A DNA stretch of 64,000 nucleotides from Palleronia sediminis (lineage in GTDB: Bacteria > Pseudomonadota > Alphaproteobacteria > Rhodobacterales > Rhodobacteraceae). How positions within the stretch are numbered: position 1 is the stretch's first letter; every line of letters begins with the position of its first letter. The notes under the pieces are model-generated. The model had not been told where the DNA came from. It worked only from the letters and a program-made list of their open reading frames with translations, and ran no database searches. The stretch spans positions 1 to 64,000 of the forward strand of contig NZ_SNAA01000006.1 of assembly GCF_004358695.1 (NCBI RefSeq), written 5' to 3'. Position numbers and translations under genes: made by a program. Below, piece after piece: positions 1-8,486 of this stretch.

Positions 1-121
1 TTCGGTAGGTTGAAAGACTGGCGTCGCATCGCCACCCGCTACGACAGATGCCCGAAGGTCTTCCTCTCCGCCATCGCCCTCGCCGCAACCGTCATGTTCT
101 GGTTATGAATCCTGACCCTAG
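1..121 (+). mobile_element. 3' end of an IS5-family insertion sequence (partial)
   Basis: An open frame runs from base 1 to a TGA at 106-108. It encodes 35 residues beginning FGRLKDWRRIATRYD and ending TVMFWL, which is the conserved C-terminal end of IS5-family DDE transposases. The short block ATCCTGACCCTAG at 109-121 directly after the stop is the likely terminal inverted repeat, so the element probably ends there. The rest lies upstream of the window, so I cannot tell whether the element is intact. It marks an insertion point next to a region that also holds broken genes. Confidence 0.8.
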
Positions 122-343
122 AAACAGTGATTTATGGTGCTCCGGCGTGCTTTGTCGCGCAATTCGGATGTATCCTTGAGCCAGCTCGAAAAGCAGAAGA
201 GACCATCCGTGTCACCGCCCGCTTTTCGAGCAGTGAGTTACGACATGGCATACCAATCAATGGTTTGACCCCTTGCGGCACCCCTAGTGAAAAAGACTAT
301 AATGGGTGAAAGCCATGCCGCCGAGACGCAAGTCACGCGACGA
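122..343. other. Non-coding gap between the IS end and the cytochrome operon
   Basis: About 220 bases with lower GC than the surroundings. A 60-codon frame at 127-309 has no recognisable content and no convincing ribosome binding site, so I treat it as non-coding. Nothing else is identifiable. Confidence 0.5.
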
Positions 344-1237
344 TCACTTGGAAGGTGAGACGGCCTGCACATAAGCCGCGATGGCATCGCGATCTTCCTC
401 GGGGAGGTTCGCCAGGTTTGCGATCACGGATGCCATGTGCCCACCCGCCACGTCGAAATCGGGCGTGAAGCCATCGGCGAGATATTGCGCGATCTCGCGG
501 CGGGACCAGTTCAGATCGTCGCTGTCGATTGCGGGGATCCGGCCCCTGCCGGACGGGTTCGGCGCGCCCGCGAACCAGCGCGCGCGGTCGAGGCCGCCGA
601 GCGCGTCGCGCGGCGTATGGCACTCGCCGCAATGGGACAGCGCCTCGGCAAGGTAGCGGCCCCGCTCGGCGTCGGAATCGAGCGGCCCCTGAACGGCATA
701 GTCGTCGTGGACGTATAGCCGTTTCCACAGCCCGATGCCGCGGCGGATGTTGAAGGGAAAGCCTACGTCATGCGGGCGGTTCTCGGCATCGCTTGCCGGC
801 AAGGTCTGCCAGAAGGCCCAGAGGTCGGCGATATCCTGCGGCTCGGCGAGGGCGTAGGACGCATAAGGAAAGACGGGATAATAATGCGCCCCCTCGGGCG
901 AGACGCCGCGCTGCACGGCATCGGCAAAGGCGGCCGCGTCCCACGAGCCGATCCCGCGCTCGGGGTGCATTGACACGTTGGGCGCGTAGAAGGTGCCGAA
1001 TTCCGAGGGGAACGCCTCGCCGCCCGCGAGAACCAGCCGCGCCTCGCCCTCGGCATCCGGCGCGGCGTGGCAGGACGCGCACCCGGCCGCCCAGAACACC
1101 TGTTCGCCACGGGTCGCATCCCCCGCGAGAGAGGCCACCGCGCCTTCGGGCAGACGCTCGGCGCGGGTCAGCCATAGGCCTGCGACGACGCAGATCAGGG
1201 CGATGAGCGCCGCCGCCGAAAGGAGACGCCGCATCAT
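344..1237 (-). CDS. Membrane-anchored diheme cytochrome c
   Basis: The protein has 297 residues and two c-type heme sites, CASCH (Cys53, Cys56, His57) and CGECH (Cys203, Cys206, His207). An N-terminal hydrophobic helix at about residues 5-23 acts as an uncleaved anchor or signal. It resembles the two-domain cytochromes c that carry electrons away from periplasmic dehydrogenases. The start ATG lies 3 bases after the stop of the upstream cytochrome c' gene, so the two are one operon. The pair is a plausible periplasmic electron-transfer module, but its donor enzyme is not in the window. The heme assignment is certain; the partner is unknown. Confidence 0.85.
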   Translation of the reverse strand: MMRRLLSAAALIALICVVAGLWLTRAERLPEGAVASLAGDATRGEQVFWAAGCASCHAAPDAEGEARLVLAGGEAFPSEFGTFYAPNVSMHPERGIGSWDAAAFADAVQRGVSPEGAHYYPVFPYASYALAEPQDIADLWAFWQTLPASDAENRPHDVGFPFNIRRGIGLWKRLYVHDDYAVQGPLDSDAERGRYLAEALSHCGECHTPRDALGGLDRARWFAGAPNPSGRGRIPAIDSDDLNWSRREIAQYLADGFTPDFDVAGGHMASVIANLANLPEEDRDAIAAYVQAVSPSK

Positions 1238-1240
1238 GCG

Positions 1241-1717
1241 TCAGTCGTTCGAGACGCGATAATCGTCGTGGCACCCGCCGCAGGACTGTCCCAGCGCGCC
1301 CATCTCGGCGCGTAGCCCGTCGAGACCGCCACCCGCCACGCCCTGCACCGCTGCCGCCGCCGTGCCGAAGGCGTCCCATGCCGCGGCATAGCCCTCGGCA
1401 TCGGTCCAGATGGCGGGCAGGGCGCGGCTTGCCTCCACCTCGCTGGTCGCCGTTCCCTCGGGCCAGAGCGGATCCCAGTCCATGGCCGCGATGGCCACAA
1501 GGCTGTCGGCAGAGGCCTGCGCTGCATCGGCGTCGTAGTCGATATTGCCGCGCGCCATCTCGCCGAGCGTCGAAAGGTAGAACGACTGGAGCTGCATCTG
1601 CCCCTGCCGGGCTTTCACCGCGGCCGGCACCTCGGTCTGGCCGATTGCGATGCCGGCCCCCCCGATCGTCAGCGCCGCAAGGAGAAGGAAGCTGCGGGTC
1701 GTGGATATTTGCATCAC
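1241..1717 (-). CDS. Cytochrome c' family (class II cytochrome c)
   Basis: The protein has 158 residues. It has a Sec signal peptide (about residues 1-27) and a single CGGCH heme site close to the C terminus. This layout is typical of class II cytochrome c, a four-helix bundle with the heme near the end. Family members bind NO or act as soluble electron carriers in the periplasm. It is the first gene of a two-gene operon with the diheme cytochrome c that starts 3 bases downstream. The exact role (NO tolerance or electron transfer) cannot be read from sequence. Confidence 0.85.
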   Translation of the reverse strand: MMQISTTRSFLLLAALTIGGAGIAIGQTEVPAAVKARQGQMQLQSFYLSTLGEMARGNIDYDADAAQASADSLVAIAAMDWDPLWPEGTATSEVEASRALPAIWTDAEGYAAAWDAFGTAAAAVQGVAGGGLDGLRAEMGALGQSCGGCHDDYRVSND

Positions 1718-2104
1718 GAGTCGCTCCTACAGGGGGGGCTGTAAAAAACACCCTGACCCGCCCACCGGCACCGATCAAGAAATATATCGCCCGATGCGCC
1801 TCGGCCGCGCCTCTCCGCCGATCGACCGGGCGGGGTTCGAGGGCTACGGCTGCCGCGCAACGGCCTAAGCACCGCCCCGGCGAAACAGGATCGCCGCGGT
1901 CGAGTGGTCTTGTGGATCGCGGCGGATCTCTTGCTGGAACTGGTACGAAGGCAGGACTGAGGCGCGGACCGTGTCGCGCCGCTGGGGCGCATCCCGAAAC
2001 CTGCCGGCGCCCCGAACTGTACGCAAGGGAATGACCGGGATGCTACGTCGCAAGCTTGCGGGCTGCTGGCCGGGCGTGGTTTCCGCCGCCCGGCCCGGTG
2101 CATG
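1718..2104. other. 387-base intergenic region with two dyads
   Basis: The right part holds the perfect palindrome CGCAAGCTTGCG at 2049-2060. It also holds a GC-rich stem-loop at 2069-2094 with arms GCCGGGCG and CGCCCGGC, just past the stop of the metallo-hydrolase gene. The stem-loop is a possible transcription end, although no T-tract follows on the minus strand. The left part should carry the cytochrome operon promoter; the AT-rich patch around 1779-1789 is the only hint. No gene is seen. Confidence 0.5.
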
Positions 2105-3058
2105 TCACCAGAGCCCGCGGCGGTGGTTGTCGACCCAGCGGAACATGCCCTGAATGTTGGCAAAGCGCATCAACTCGTAGCCGAACCAATCGTCGCGGTA
2201 GGGCTCGGCGGCGTCGACGTTGCGCCAGAGCTGGTCCCAGGGCTGGCCCTCGCGGTGCAGCGCGATGACCTGGTCGTAGAGCTCGGTCATGTAGTCGCGC
2301 AGCGCGATCTGGTCCTCGGTGGTGGCCGGCGTGTAGTGGCCCACCTCGATCACGCCGGGGTCCTTCTCGATCACCCAGTCCAGCGTCTCGATCCAGCCGG
2401 GATAGTAGAAGTCGAGGAAGTCCATGTAGGGAACGGTCTGCGACTGGCAGACGTCGGTGCATTGCATGGCCGAGAGCGCGGGGATCCAAACCTGGATCAT
2501 GGAGTTGGAGTGGTTGCCCGCCGGCTCGTGGTGCAGCAGCACCTCGTAGTCGCCGAAGGTGACGGTCATCTCCTCGTCGAAGGTGATGGTGGGCTCGGCC
2601 ACGGGCATCTTTTCGCCGATGATGGGCTCAATCGCGTTCTCCTGCGCGATGATCTCGGCGCCCGCCTCGGCATAGACGACCGAGCCGGCCAGGTGGTCGA
2701 AATGCGCATGCTTCAGGATGGCGAGCGTGATGTCCACGTCGAAGCGCTCGCGGATCTCGTCGCGCAGCCATTCGGCCGCGCAATGGTTGCCCGCGTCGAT
2801 CACCAGCGCGCCCTCGTCCTGGATCAGCACGAGGCCCGAATGGGTCGAGGGAAAGGGGTTGGTGTGGCGATAGAGGTTCTCCTTGCCTTCGATGGGCACG
2901 AGGGAGCGCTCGACGTCGCAATCGTCGATCCACGGATCGGGCAGGATCTCGCGGCCCTCGAAAACGGCCGGGTCCACCTCTTCGCCCGTATGGGTGAAGG
3001 CCGCGGCGGGCAGGGCGGCGCCGACCAGCGCCGTCGTCAGGGTCAGTGTGCGGAACAT
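2105..3058 (-). CDS. Exported metallo-beta-lactamase-fold hydrolase
   Basis: The protein has 317 residues with a clear Sec signal peptide (about 1-20, ending AAAFT). The zinc motif HAHFDHLAG and the downstream GNHSNSM segment match the MBL-fold HxHxDH and third-histidine regions. DAGNH precedes the HxHxDH motif, as usual in the family. It is encoded alone, with 387 and 434 bases of non-coding DNA on its two sides. The MBL fold covers lactonases, sulfatases, quinoprotein-associated proteins and others, and nothing here fixes the substrate. The signal peptide places it in the periplasm. Confidence 0.8.
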   Translation of the reverse strand: MFRTLTLTTALVGAALPAAAFTHTGEEVDPAVFEGREILPDPWIDDCDVERSLVPIEGKENLYRHTNPFPSTHSGLVLIQDEGALVIDAGNHCAAEWLRDEIRERFDVDITLAILKHAHFDHLAGSVVYAEAGAEIIAQENAIEPIIGEKMPVAEPTITFDEEMTVTFGDYEVLLHHEPAGNHSNSMIQVWIPALSAMQCTDVCQSQTVPYMDFLDFYYPGWIETLDWVIEKDPGVIEVGHYTPATTEDQIALRDYMTELYDQVIALHREGQPWDQLWRNVDAAEPYRDDWFGYELMRFANIQGMFRWVDNHRRGLW

Positions 3059-3492
3059 GTTCAGATCTCCGTCATGATGGCGCTCGGACCGGTTGGGGAC
3101 TTGTGGAACGCGCCAAGGTCCGGGATCGGCGCGCCGCCCGTCGATTTCAGGTCAGAGCCCAGCTCCTCGACCGGCGCGTTCCGCAGCGGGTTCATCCATC
3201 GCGCCGGTTTGCGCCGACGCGGACCCTGCAGAGGACACCGCGCCAATCGCCATCGCAGCGCAGCCCGGAAAGGTTCTGCGGGCGGTCATGGAAGGCTCCG
3301 GCCATCTCGACGTCACGGGGCGAGCGCGCTCGCATTGGGCGGGTTCCCTGGCAGTCCGTCCAAGTCCCCTACGTCAACGGTAGCGGCCAAGGGCCCTGCG
3401 GCAAGCGGGGGCGCCCGCCCGAAGGGGCGGACCGCGACGCCAGTCCTCGTGCATCGGACGGGCGGCCCTCGTCGTCCGCCCGTCCGGGGGTC
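3059..3492. other. 434-base intergenic region with a terminator-like stem-loop
   Basis: A perfect 10-bp stem (GGACGGGCGG at 3456-3465, CCGCCCGTCC at 3476-3485) follows the stop of the EF-hand gene on the minus strand, with no T-tract. It may end that transcript. A partial match to the 15-bp motif of the polysaccharide locus is at 3363-3377 (12 of 15 positions). No protein-coding content is recognised. Confidence 0.5.
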
Positions 3493-4029
3493 TCAGTTGC
3501 GGCGGCCGCGTTGCACGGTTAGCGCGCCGTCGCCATCCCGGTCCATGCGCTTGACGATGTCGCCGAACCGGGCGTCCATCTCGGCGGGGCTGATGACGCC
3601 GTCGCCGTCCGCGTCGAGATCCTGGAACGCATCGACCATGCGCGGGCGGGTGAACTGCCGGTAGAGCGTGTCGAACTCCTCGATGCTCAGCGCGCCGTCG
3701 CCCGAGGCATCGGCCTCACCCACTTTGGCCGCGCGGTAGGCGTCGACCTCGTCCTGCGTGACCGACCCGTCGCCATCGGCATCGACCTCGGCAAAAACGG
3801 TGCGGAAGATCTCGGAGTTGCCGCGCATGCCGAACCCCTTGCCGCCGCGATGTCCGCCCCGGCCGCGGTGATCGCCGCGATCGCGGCTGACCTCTGTCCG
3901 CTCGGCCGGCGCCTCGTCGCTCGAGGTCTCGGGCGCGCCGCCCGTGGTCTGCGCGACGGCCATCCCGATGCCAGCCCCCGAGAGGGCGAGGACGAGGGCG
4001 CCGATGGGGAGATATTTGAACCTGTTCAT
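3493..4029 (-). CDS. Exported EF-hand calcium-binding protein
   Basis: The protein has 178 residues and a signal peptide (about 1-26, ending AVAQ). A charged Arg/Gly/Asp linker follows, then four EF-hand loops: DADGDGSVTQDE, DASGDGALSIEE, DADGDGVISPAE and DRDGDGALTVQR. The fourth loop ends in Arg where position 12 should be Glu, so it probably binds calcium poorly. I chose the ATG at 4029 because AAGGA lies 7 bases upstream; an in-frame ATG at 4044 is also possible. The gene is divergent from a response regulator and kinase pair, which may control it. Periplasmic calcium buffering or sensing is an inference. Confidence 0.85.
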   Translation of the reverse strand: MNRFKYLPIGALVLALSGAGIGMAVAQTTGGAPETSSDEAPAERTEVSRDRGDHRGRGGHRGGKGFGMRGNSEIFRTVFAEVDADGDGSVTQDEVDAYRAAKVGEADASGDGALSIEEFDTLYRQFTRPRMVDAFQDLDADGDGVISPAEMDARFGDIVKRMDRDGDGALTVQRGRRN

Positions 4030-4163
4030 TGCAGTATCCTTCATGGTGCGTATTTCGCCAGGCGGCCGCGTTGCCCCCCGGCCACCCCGATATGGCAGAT
4101 GCGCGCCCCGAAGGTGTGTCGGCGCGGGGCCGGTCTTGTCGCCGGTTGTGGCGGACGGCCCCT

Positions 4164-4218
4164 CTGATACGGTTTGCGACAAACGATCCGCGCCGGGCGG
4201 GCGCGCTAGCTGTATCAG
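4164..4218. promoter_or_regulatory. Nested inverted repeats in the EF-hand/response-regulator promoter region
   Basis: CTGATAC at 4164-4170 is perfectly inverted as GTATCAG at 4212-4218, 41 bases apart. Inside lies a second perfect dyad GTTTG-CGA-CAAAC at 4172-4184. The site is 44 bases upstream of the response-regulator start and between two divergent genes, so it is a candidate operator for autoregulation. Function is inferred. Confidence 0.35.
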
Positions 4219-4261
4219 GGCAGCCATGCCGGGCCGTCGACCCGGAGACGGAGGGCGCAAC

Positions 4262-4975
4262 ATGGAGCCGGAAGAGCCCCTGATCCTGGTCGTGGACGAC
4301 GCCCGCGACATCCGCGAGCCGCTGGGCCAGTACCTGCGCCGGCAGGGCTACCGCACGCGGCTGGCGGCCAATGCGGGCGAGGCGCGGCGCCTGCTCGACG
4401 AGGCGCGCGCCGCGCTGGTGGTGCTCGACGTGATGATGCCCGGCGAGGACGGGCTGAGCTTGTGCCGCTGGCTGGTGGCGCGAGGCGGGCCGCCGGTGAT
4501 CCTGCTCACGGCGATGGCCGACGAGACCGACCGTATCGTGGGGCTGGAGCTGGGCGCGGACGACTACCTGGTGAAACCCTTCAACCCACGCGAGCTGCTG
4601 GCGCGCATCCGGGCCGTGTTGCGCCGCGTGCCCCCGCCCGAGCGACGCGTGCCCTCGGGGCGGCGGCGGTTCGGCGGCTGGCGGCACGACCCCGCGGCGC
4701 TGACGCTGATCCATGACGATGGGCGCGAGGTGGCGCTGACCTCCGGCGAGAGTCGGCTGCTGGGCGCCCTGCTCGACCACCCCCATGCGGTGCTCGGCCG
4801 CGACCGCCTGCTCGAGATCACCGCGGGGCGCGAGGCCAAGGCCTATGACCGGGCCGTCGACAACGCGGTGAGCCGGCTACGCCGCAAGATCGAGGACGAC
4901 CCCTCGGCGCCGCGCCTGATCGTGACCGAATGGGGCGGCGGCTACCGGCTGGCCGCCGATGTGGAGGAGGCGTGA
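4262..4975 (+). CDS. OmpR/PhoB-type response regulator
   Basis: The protein has 237 residues. The N-terminal receiver domain has the acidic pair VVDD, the phospho-acceptor Asp in VVLDVMMPG, the switch Thr in LLTAM and the Lys in LVKPF. The C-terminal winged-helix DNA-binding domain ends WGGGYRL, as in OmpR/PhoB. The start ATG has GGAGGG 6-10 bases upstream. Its stop overlaps the GTG start of the sensor kinase (GTGA), so the two are translationally coupled. It should bind DNA when phosphorylated by that kinase. The neighbouring EF-hand gene and its own promoter are the nearest candidate targets. Confidence 0.92.
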   Translation: MEPEEPLILVVDDARDIREPLGQYLRRQGYRTRLAANAGEARRLLDEARAALVVLDVMMPGEDGLSLCRWLVARGGPPVILLTAMADETDRIVGLELGADDYLVKPFNPRELLARIRAVLRRVPPPERRVPSGRRRFGGWRHDPAALTLIHDDGREVALTSGESRLLGALLDHPHAVLGRDRLLEITAGREAKAYDRAVDNAVSRLRRKIEDDPSAPRLIVTEWGGGYRLAADVEEA

Positions 4976-6312
4976 GCTTGCGACGCCTCACGCCGGACAG
5001 GCTGGGCGCGCGGCTCGCGCTGCTCTTGGCGGCCGCGCTGATCGCGGCCAACCTGGTGGCGCTGGGGCTGCTGGCGGCGCAGCGCGCCCAGCAGGGCCGC
5101 GCCGCCCTGGTCGAGCGGGAGGCCGAGCGGATCGTGTCGCTGGTGCCCGCCATCGAGGCCGCCGCGCCGGCCGCGCGCCGCGCCATCGCGCACGACGCCT
5201 CCACCCGGTTCTCGCGGGTCACGGTCGCGCCCGCGCCGGTGGTCGAGACGGTCCCCACCGCCCCGCGATCGGCCGCGTTGACGCGCGAGCTTGCCGCGGC
5301 CCTGAACGGGCGGCCCGTCCGCGCGGCGATCCGCGTCCGACCGGACCGGGGCGGCGACGGCCCCCGCGAGGCGATCGCCGTCTCCATCGGCCTTGCAGTC
5401 CCCGCGGGCGACCCGGCACAATGGCTCAACGTGGTCACGCGCGGGCCCGGCCGGCCCCCGTCGGGGCTGGACGGTGGGGTGTTCCTGGTTGTGCTGGGGT
5501 TGTCGCTCGTCTCCGTGCTGGGCGCGGCGCTGCTCTACCTGCGCCGGCTGACGCGGCCCCTGGGCGCGCTGGCCGGGGCGGCCCGCGCCGCCGGGCGGGG
5601 CGACCGCGCCGCGCGGGTGCCCGAGCGGGGCCCGCGCGAGATGCGCGAGGCGGCCGCCGCCTTCAACGACATGCAGGCGCGCATCGCCCGTTTCGACGCC
5701 GAGCGGATGCGGACGCTGGCCGCCGTGGGCCATGACCTGCGGACACCGATCACGTCGCTGCGCATCCGTGCCGAGATGCTGGACGAGGAGGGCGCCGCCC
5801 CGATGATCCGCACGCTGGACGAGATGGCGGTGATGGCCGACGGGCTGGTGGCCTATGCAAGCGGGGCGGGCGATGCGGAAAAGCCGCGGTGCATCGACCT
5901 TGCCGACCTGCTCGCGGCACTGTGCGAGGCGCGGGGCGCGTCGCTCGACGTGACGGAGACGGTCGAGATGGTCGGGCGTCCCGTCGCGCTCGGCCGGGCG
6001 ATCGGCAATCTCGTGGACAACGCGCTGCGCTACGGCGGCATGGCGCGGGTGCGTCTGGCGCGCGGGGCCGACGGGGCCATCGTCACCGTCGAGGATGACG
6101 GCCCCGGCATCCCGCCCGAGCGTCTGGGCGCGATGTTCGACCCTTTCGTGCGCGGTGACGCAAGCCGCAGCATGGAGACCGGCGGCGCAGGGCTCGGCCT
6201 GTCGATCGCGCGTTCCGTGGTCACGGCGCATGGCGGGGAGGTCACGCTCGAGAACCGGGCCGAAGGGGGCCTGCGCGCGACCGTCCGGCTGCCCGCCGCC
6301 CGCGAAAGCTGA
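4972..6312 (+). CDS. Sensor histidine kinase of the two-component pair
   Basis: The protein has 446 residues read from a GTG that overlaps the response-regulator stop. It has an N-terminal membrane helix (about 14-34), a periplasmic sensor region of roughly 120 residues, a second helix (about 167-188) and a HAMP segment. A HisKA domain with the H-box GHDLRTP and a HATPase domain (N-box NLVDNALRY, G-boxes DDGPGIP and GAGLGLSIA) follow. All catalytic motifs are intact. The sensor region is Ala/Arg rich and matches no domain I can name, so the signal is unknown. Confidence 0.92.
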   Translation: MSLRRLTPDRLGARLALLLAAALIAANLVALGLLAAQRAQQGRAALVEREAERIVSLVPAIEAAAPAARRAIAHDASTRFSRVTVAPAPVVETVPTAPRSAALTRELAAALNGRPVRAAIRVRPDRGGDGPREAIAVSIGLAVPAGDPAQWLNVVTRGPGRPPSGLDGGVFLVVLGLSLVSVLGAALLYLRRLTRPLGALAGAARAAGRGDRAARVPERGPREMREAAAAFNDMQARIARFDAERMRTLAAVGHDLRTPITSLRIRAEMLDEEGAAPMIRTLDEMAVMADGLVAYASGAGDAEKPRCIDLADLLAALCEARGASLDVTETVEMVGRPVALGRAIGNLVDNALRYGGMARVRLARGADGAIVTVEDDGPGIPPERLGAMFDPFVRGDASRSMETGGAGLGLSIARSVVTAHGGEVTLENRAEGGLRATVRLPAARES

Positions 6313-6336
6313 GCCGGGATCGGTGTGCGAGCCCCG

Positions 6337-7335
6337 TCACGCGGTTGCAACGACCGCATCCATAAGGGCCTGAAGGTCGCCGAAATAGCCCTGCGACCGG
6401 GCCGGGCGCAGGGGGTCCGAGGTGATGGCGATGGCCAGGTCCAGATCCGGCACCACTGCCAGCACCTGCCCGCCATAGCCGCGCCCATAGGCGGCCCGGC
6501 GGCCCGCGAAGGAGGTCAGGAACCAGCCATAGCCATAGCCGTCCCCCGTCCAGCGCGACCGGCCCCGCGACTCCCACGACCGTTCGATCCAGTCGGCGGG
6601 CACGACCTGCGTGCCGTCCCAGCGACCGCCGTTCACCACCATCTCGCCCACGCGGGCCAGCGCGCGGGGTGTCAGCGCCATTTGGTTGCCGCCCATGTAG
6701 CGGCCCTGCGGGTCGCGCTCCCACGGCGGGATGGCGATGCCGAGCGGACGGCCCAACCAGTCGCGCGCGAGATCCAGCAGGTCGCGCCCCGTGGCCTTCG
6801 CGAGCACCGCGCCCAGAACGTGCCAACCGCCGGTCGAATAGATGTAGCGCCCACCCGGCTCGGCCACGAGCTCGCGCGTCAGCGCGTGCTCGACCCAGTC
6901 GGCGCTGGCCACCCACGCGCCGTAATCGGCGCCCGAGGTGCTGGCCAGCCCCGCGCGCATCGACAGCAGGTCGCCCACGGTGATCGCGTCGCGCGCGTCG
7001 CCCGCGGGCGACCGCCCAAGCAGGGGCAGGACGCGCGCCTCTGTGCCCGGCAGGGCGCCGCGGTCGATGGCGATGCCGGTGAGCAATGCGAGCAGCGTCT
7101 TGGACACCGACTTGACGTTGGCCGGCGCGTCGAGCCCCGGCCCGGCGTAGGCGCGCTCGAACAGCGTCGCCCCGTTGCGGCGGATCACCAGCGCGTGGAG
7201 CTGGTCGAGCCCGCCCGCCCGCGCCGCGATATCGTCAAGCCCCGATGACTGGCCGAACGCCCTGAAAGGGAGGATCGCCGGCATGGCCAATGCCGCGCCT
7301 CCGGCGAGGATCACCCGGCGTCGTGCGTGCAGCAT
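6337..7335 (-). CDS. Beta-lactamase-related serine hydrolase (class C/esterase fold)
   Basis: The protein has 332 residues. The N terminus LHARRRVILAGG followed by a hydrophobic stretch looks like a Tat or Sec signal. The active-site tetrad S-V-S-K fits SxxK of the AmpC/esterase/D-aminopeptidase superfamily, and YSTGG sits where the YxN-type motif is expected. The ATG at 7335 was chosen for the AAAGGAA upstream and because it puts the signal peptide at the N terminus. It is convergent with the kinase gene (24-base gap). Proteins of this family are often esterases or peptidases rather than true lactamases. Confidence 0.8.
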   Translation of the reverse strand: MLHARRRVILAGGAALAMPAILPFRAFGQSSGLDDIAARAGGLDQLHALVIRRNGATLFERAYAGPGLDAPANVKSVSKTLLALLTGIAIDRGALPGTEARVLPLLGRSPAGDARDAITVGDLLSMRAGLASTSGADYGAWVASADWVEHALTRELVAEPGGRYIYSTGGWHVLGAVLAKATGRDLLDLARDWLGRPLGIAIPPWERDPQGRYMGGNQMALTPRALARVGEMVVNGGRWDGTQVVPADWIERSWESRGRSRWTGDGYGYGWFLTSFAGRRAAYGRGYGGQVLAVVPDLDLAIAITSDPLRPARSQGYFGDLQALMDAVVATA

Positions 7336-7544
7336 CCCGGTTCCTTTCCATATTGGAGCAGTCGGGGCTTTCCCCCGGTCCAGCGCGGTTTCGATAATGG
7401 GCCGCATCTGTAAACGCCGCGGGGCGGCTTTCGCCAACGAACCGCCGTTCACTCTTTCTCGACCGTCCCGTTACGCGCGGGACCAGCGCTTGCGCCTCTT
7501 GCGACCCATGTGGACAGGGGCATCCGCGCCGTGAGGCGAGCGCG

Positions 7545-8486
7545 TCATTCCGCCGGAACGGGACGCGGCACTCCCGGCACGCCTATCCGGCAGTCGAGCG
7601 CCGCGCGGTCCCAGCCGCCAAGATCGGCCGCGGCGTCGTATGTGGACCGGAGAAAGGCCATCAGCGTGGCGGCGGGATCCTCGGCGCTCTGCACTGCTTC
7701 GTAGGGCAGGAGGAACTCGCCCAGCCCCTCGTCCCAGCGGGCCGCGGCGGGCTCGACCCGGCTTGCGTCGAACCCCTCCGGCGCGGGGTAGGCGTAGGCG
7801 TAGAACGCCGCGTCGCTGCCGCCGCCACCCGGCCAGAACCCGGCCGAGGAAACCTCGTGGCTGTATGCCTCGCGCGATACGGCGTCGGGCAGGTTCGGGA
7901 TGCCGCCGGGATGGGGCGGTGCGGGCCGCCCGGAAAAGCGGGTAACGGCGAGGTCGAACGAGCCCCAGAACAGGTGGACGGGCGAGACCTTGCCGAGGAA
8001 GCCGGTGCGGAAGGCCTCGAACACGGGCACGATCCGCAGCAGCGCACCGTGGTAGCGGGCGACGGCGTCGGCGTCATAAGGCCGCGGCGCGGTGTCCTCG
8101 GCAAAGGGCACGGCGTCGGGCAGTTCGTTGGGCGCGCCATGGATCACAAAGGTGCCACCTACCCCCTCGACCGCGGCCCGCATGCGCGACAGGAACTCCG
8201 CCACGCTCATGGGTTCGAGCGCGAAATCCGCGCGCGCCCCGCCATCGGCCTCTGCCACGAGGCGATGGTCCACGAAATCGAACGAAAGCGTCACGCAGCC
8301 GCCCGCCTCGTGCACCGGCCCCGTGGTCAGCCCGCGCGGCGTGACGTAGAGCGTGGCGTGCCAGGAATGGTTGACCCAGGGGGTGTGCGCGAGGCGGTAC
8401 TTGCCCGCGATCTGGCACCACAGGTGCAGGGCGGTGCAGGTCTCGGCCCAGTCGTCGTAGTGCAGCGCCGGCCACTCCCCCCTCAT
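7545..8486 (-). CDS. DUF5996 family protein
   Basis: The protein has 313 residues and no signal peptide or membrane helix. It starts MRGEWPALHYDDW and carries the family pattern of paired acidic/aromatic segments (LHLWCQIAGKYRL, HSWHATLYV, HLFWGSFDLAVTRFSGR). Its ATG overlaps the stop of the upstream GST gene (TCAT at 8483-8486 on the plus strand), so the two were co-translated. DUF5996 has no established function that I know of. The pairing with a glutathione transferase could suggest detoxification, but that is weak. Confidence 0.75.
   Translation of the reverse strand: MRGEWPALHYDDWAETCTALHLWCQIAGKYRLAHTPWVNHSWHATLYVTPRGLTTGPVHEAGGCVTLSFDFVDHRLVAEADGGARADFALEPMSVAEFLSRMRAAVEGVGGTFVIHGAPNELPDAVPFAEDTAPRPYDADAVARYHGALLRIVPVFEAFRTGFLGKVSPVHLFWGSFDLAVTRFSGRPAPPHPGGIPNLPDAVSREAYSHEVSSAGFWPGGGGSDAAFYAYAYPAPEGFDASRVEPAAARWDEGLGEFLLPYEAVQSAEDPAATLMAFLRSTYDAAADLGGWDRAALDCRIGVPGVPRPVPAE

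Noticed and set aside
127-309. 60-codon frame next to the IS end
   Set aside because: No ribosome site, no domain, composition unlike neighbouring genes.
3363-3377. Seventh copy of the 15-bp polysaccharide motif
   Set aside because: Only 12 of 15 positions match, the three misses fall at the same end, and the site is 300 bases from the nearest start, outside the polysaccharide locus. It is listed as a caution against the locus-specific interpretation.
7465-7483. Stem GTCCCG/CGGGAC as terminator of the DUF5996 gene
   Set aside because: No T-tract on either strand and a short stem; not enough to call.
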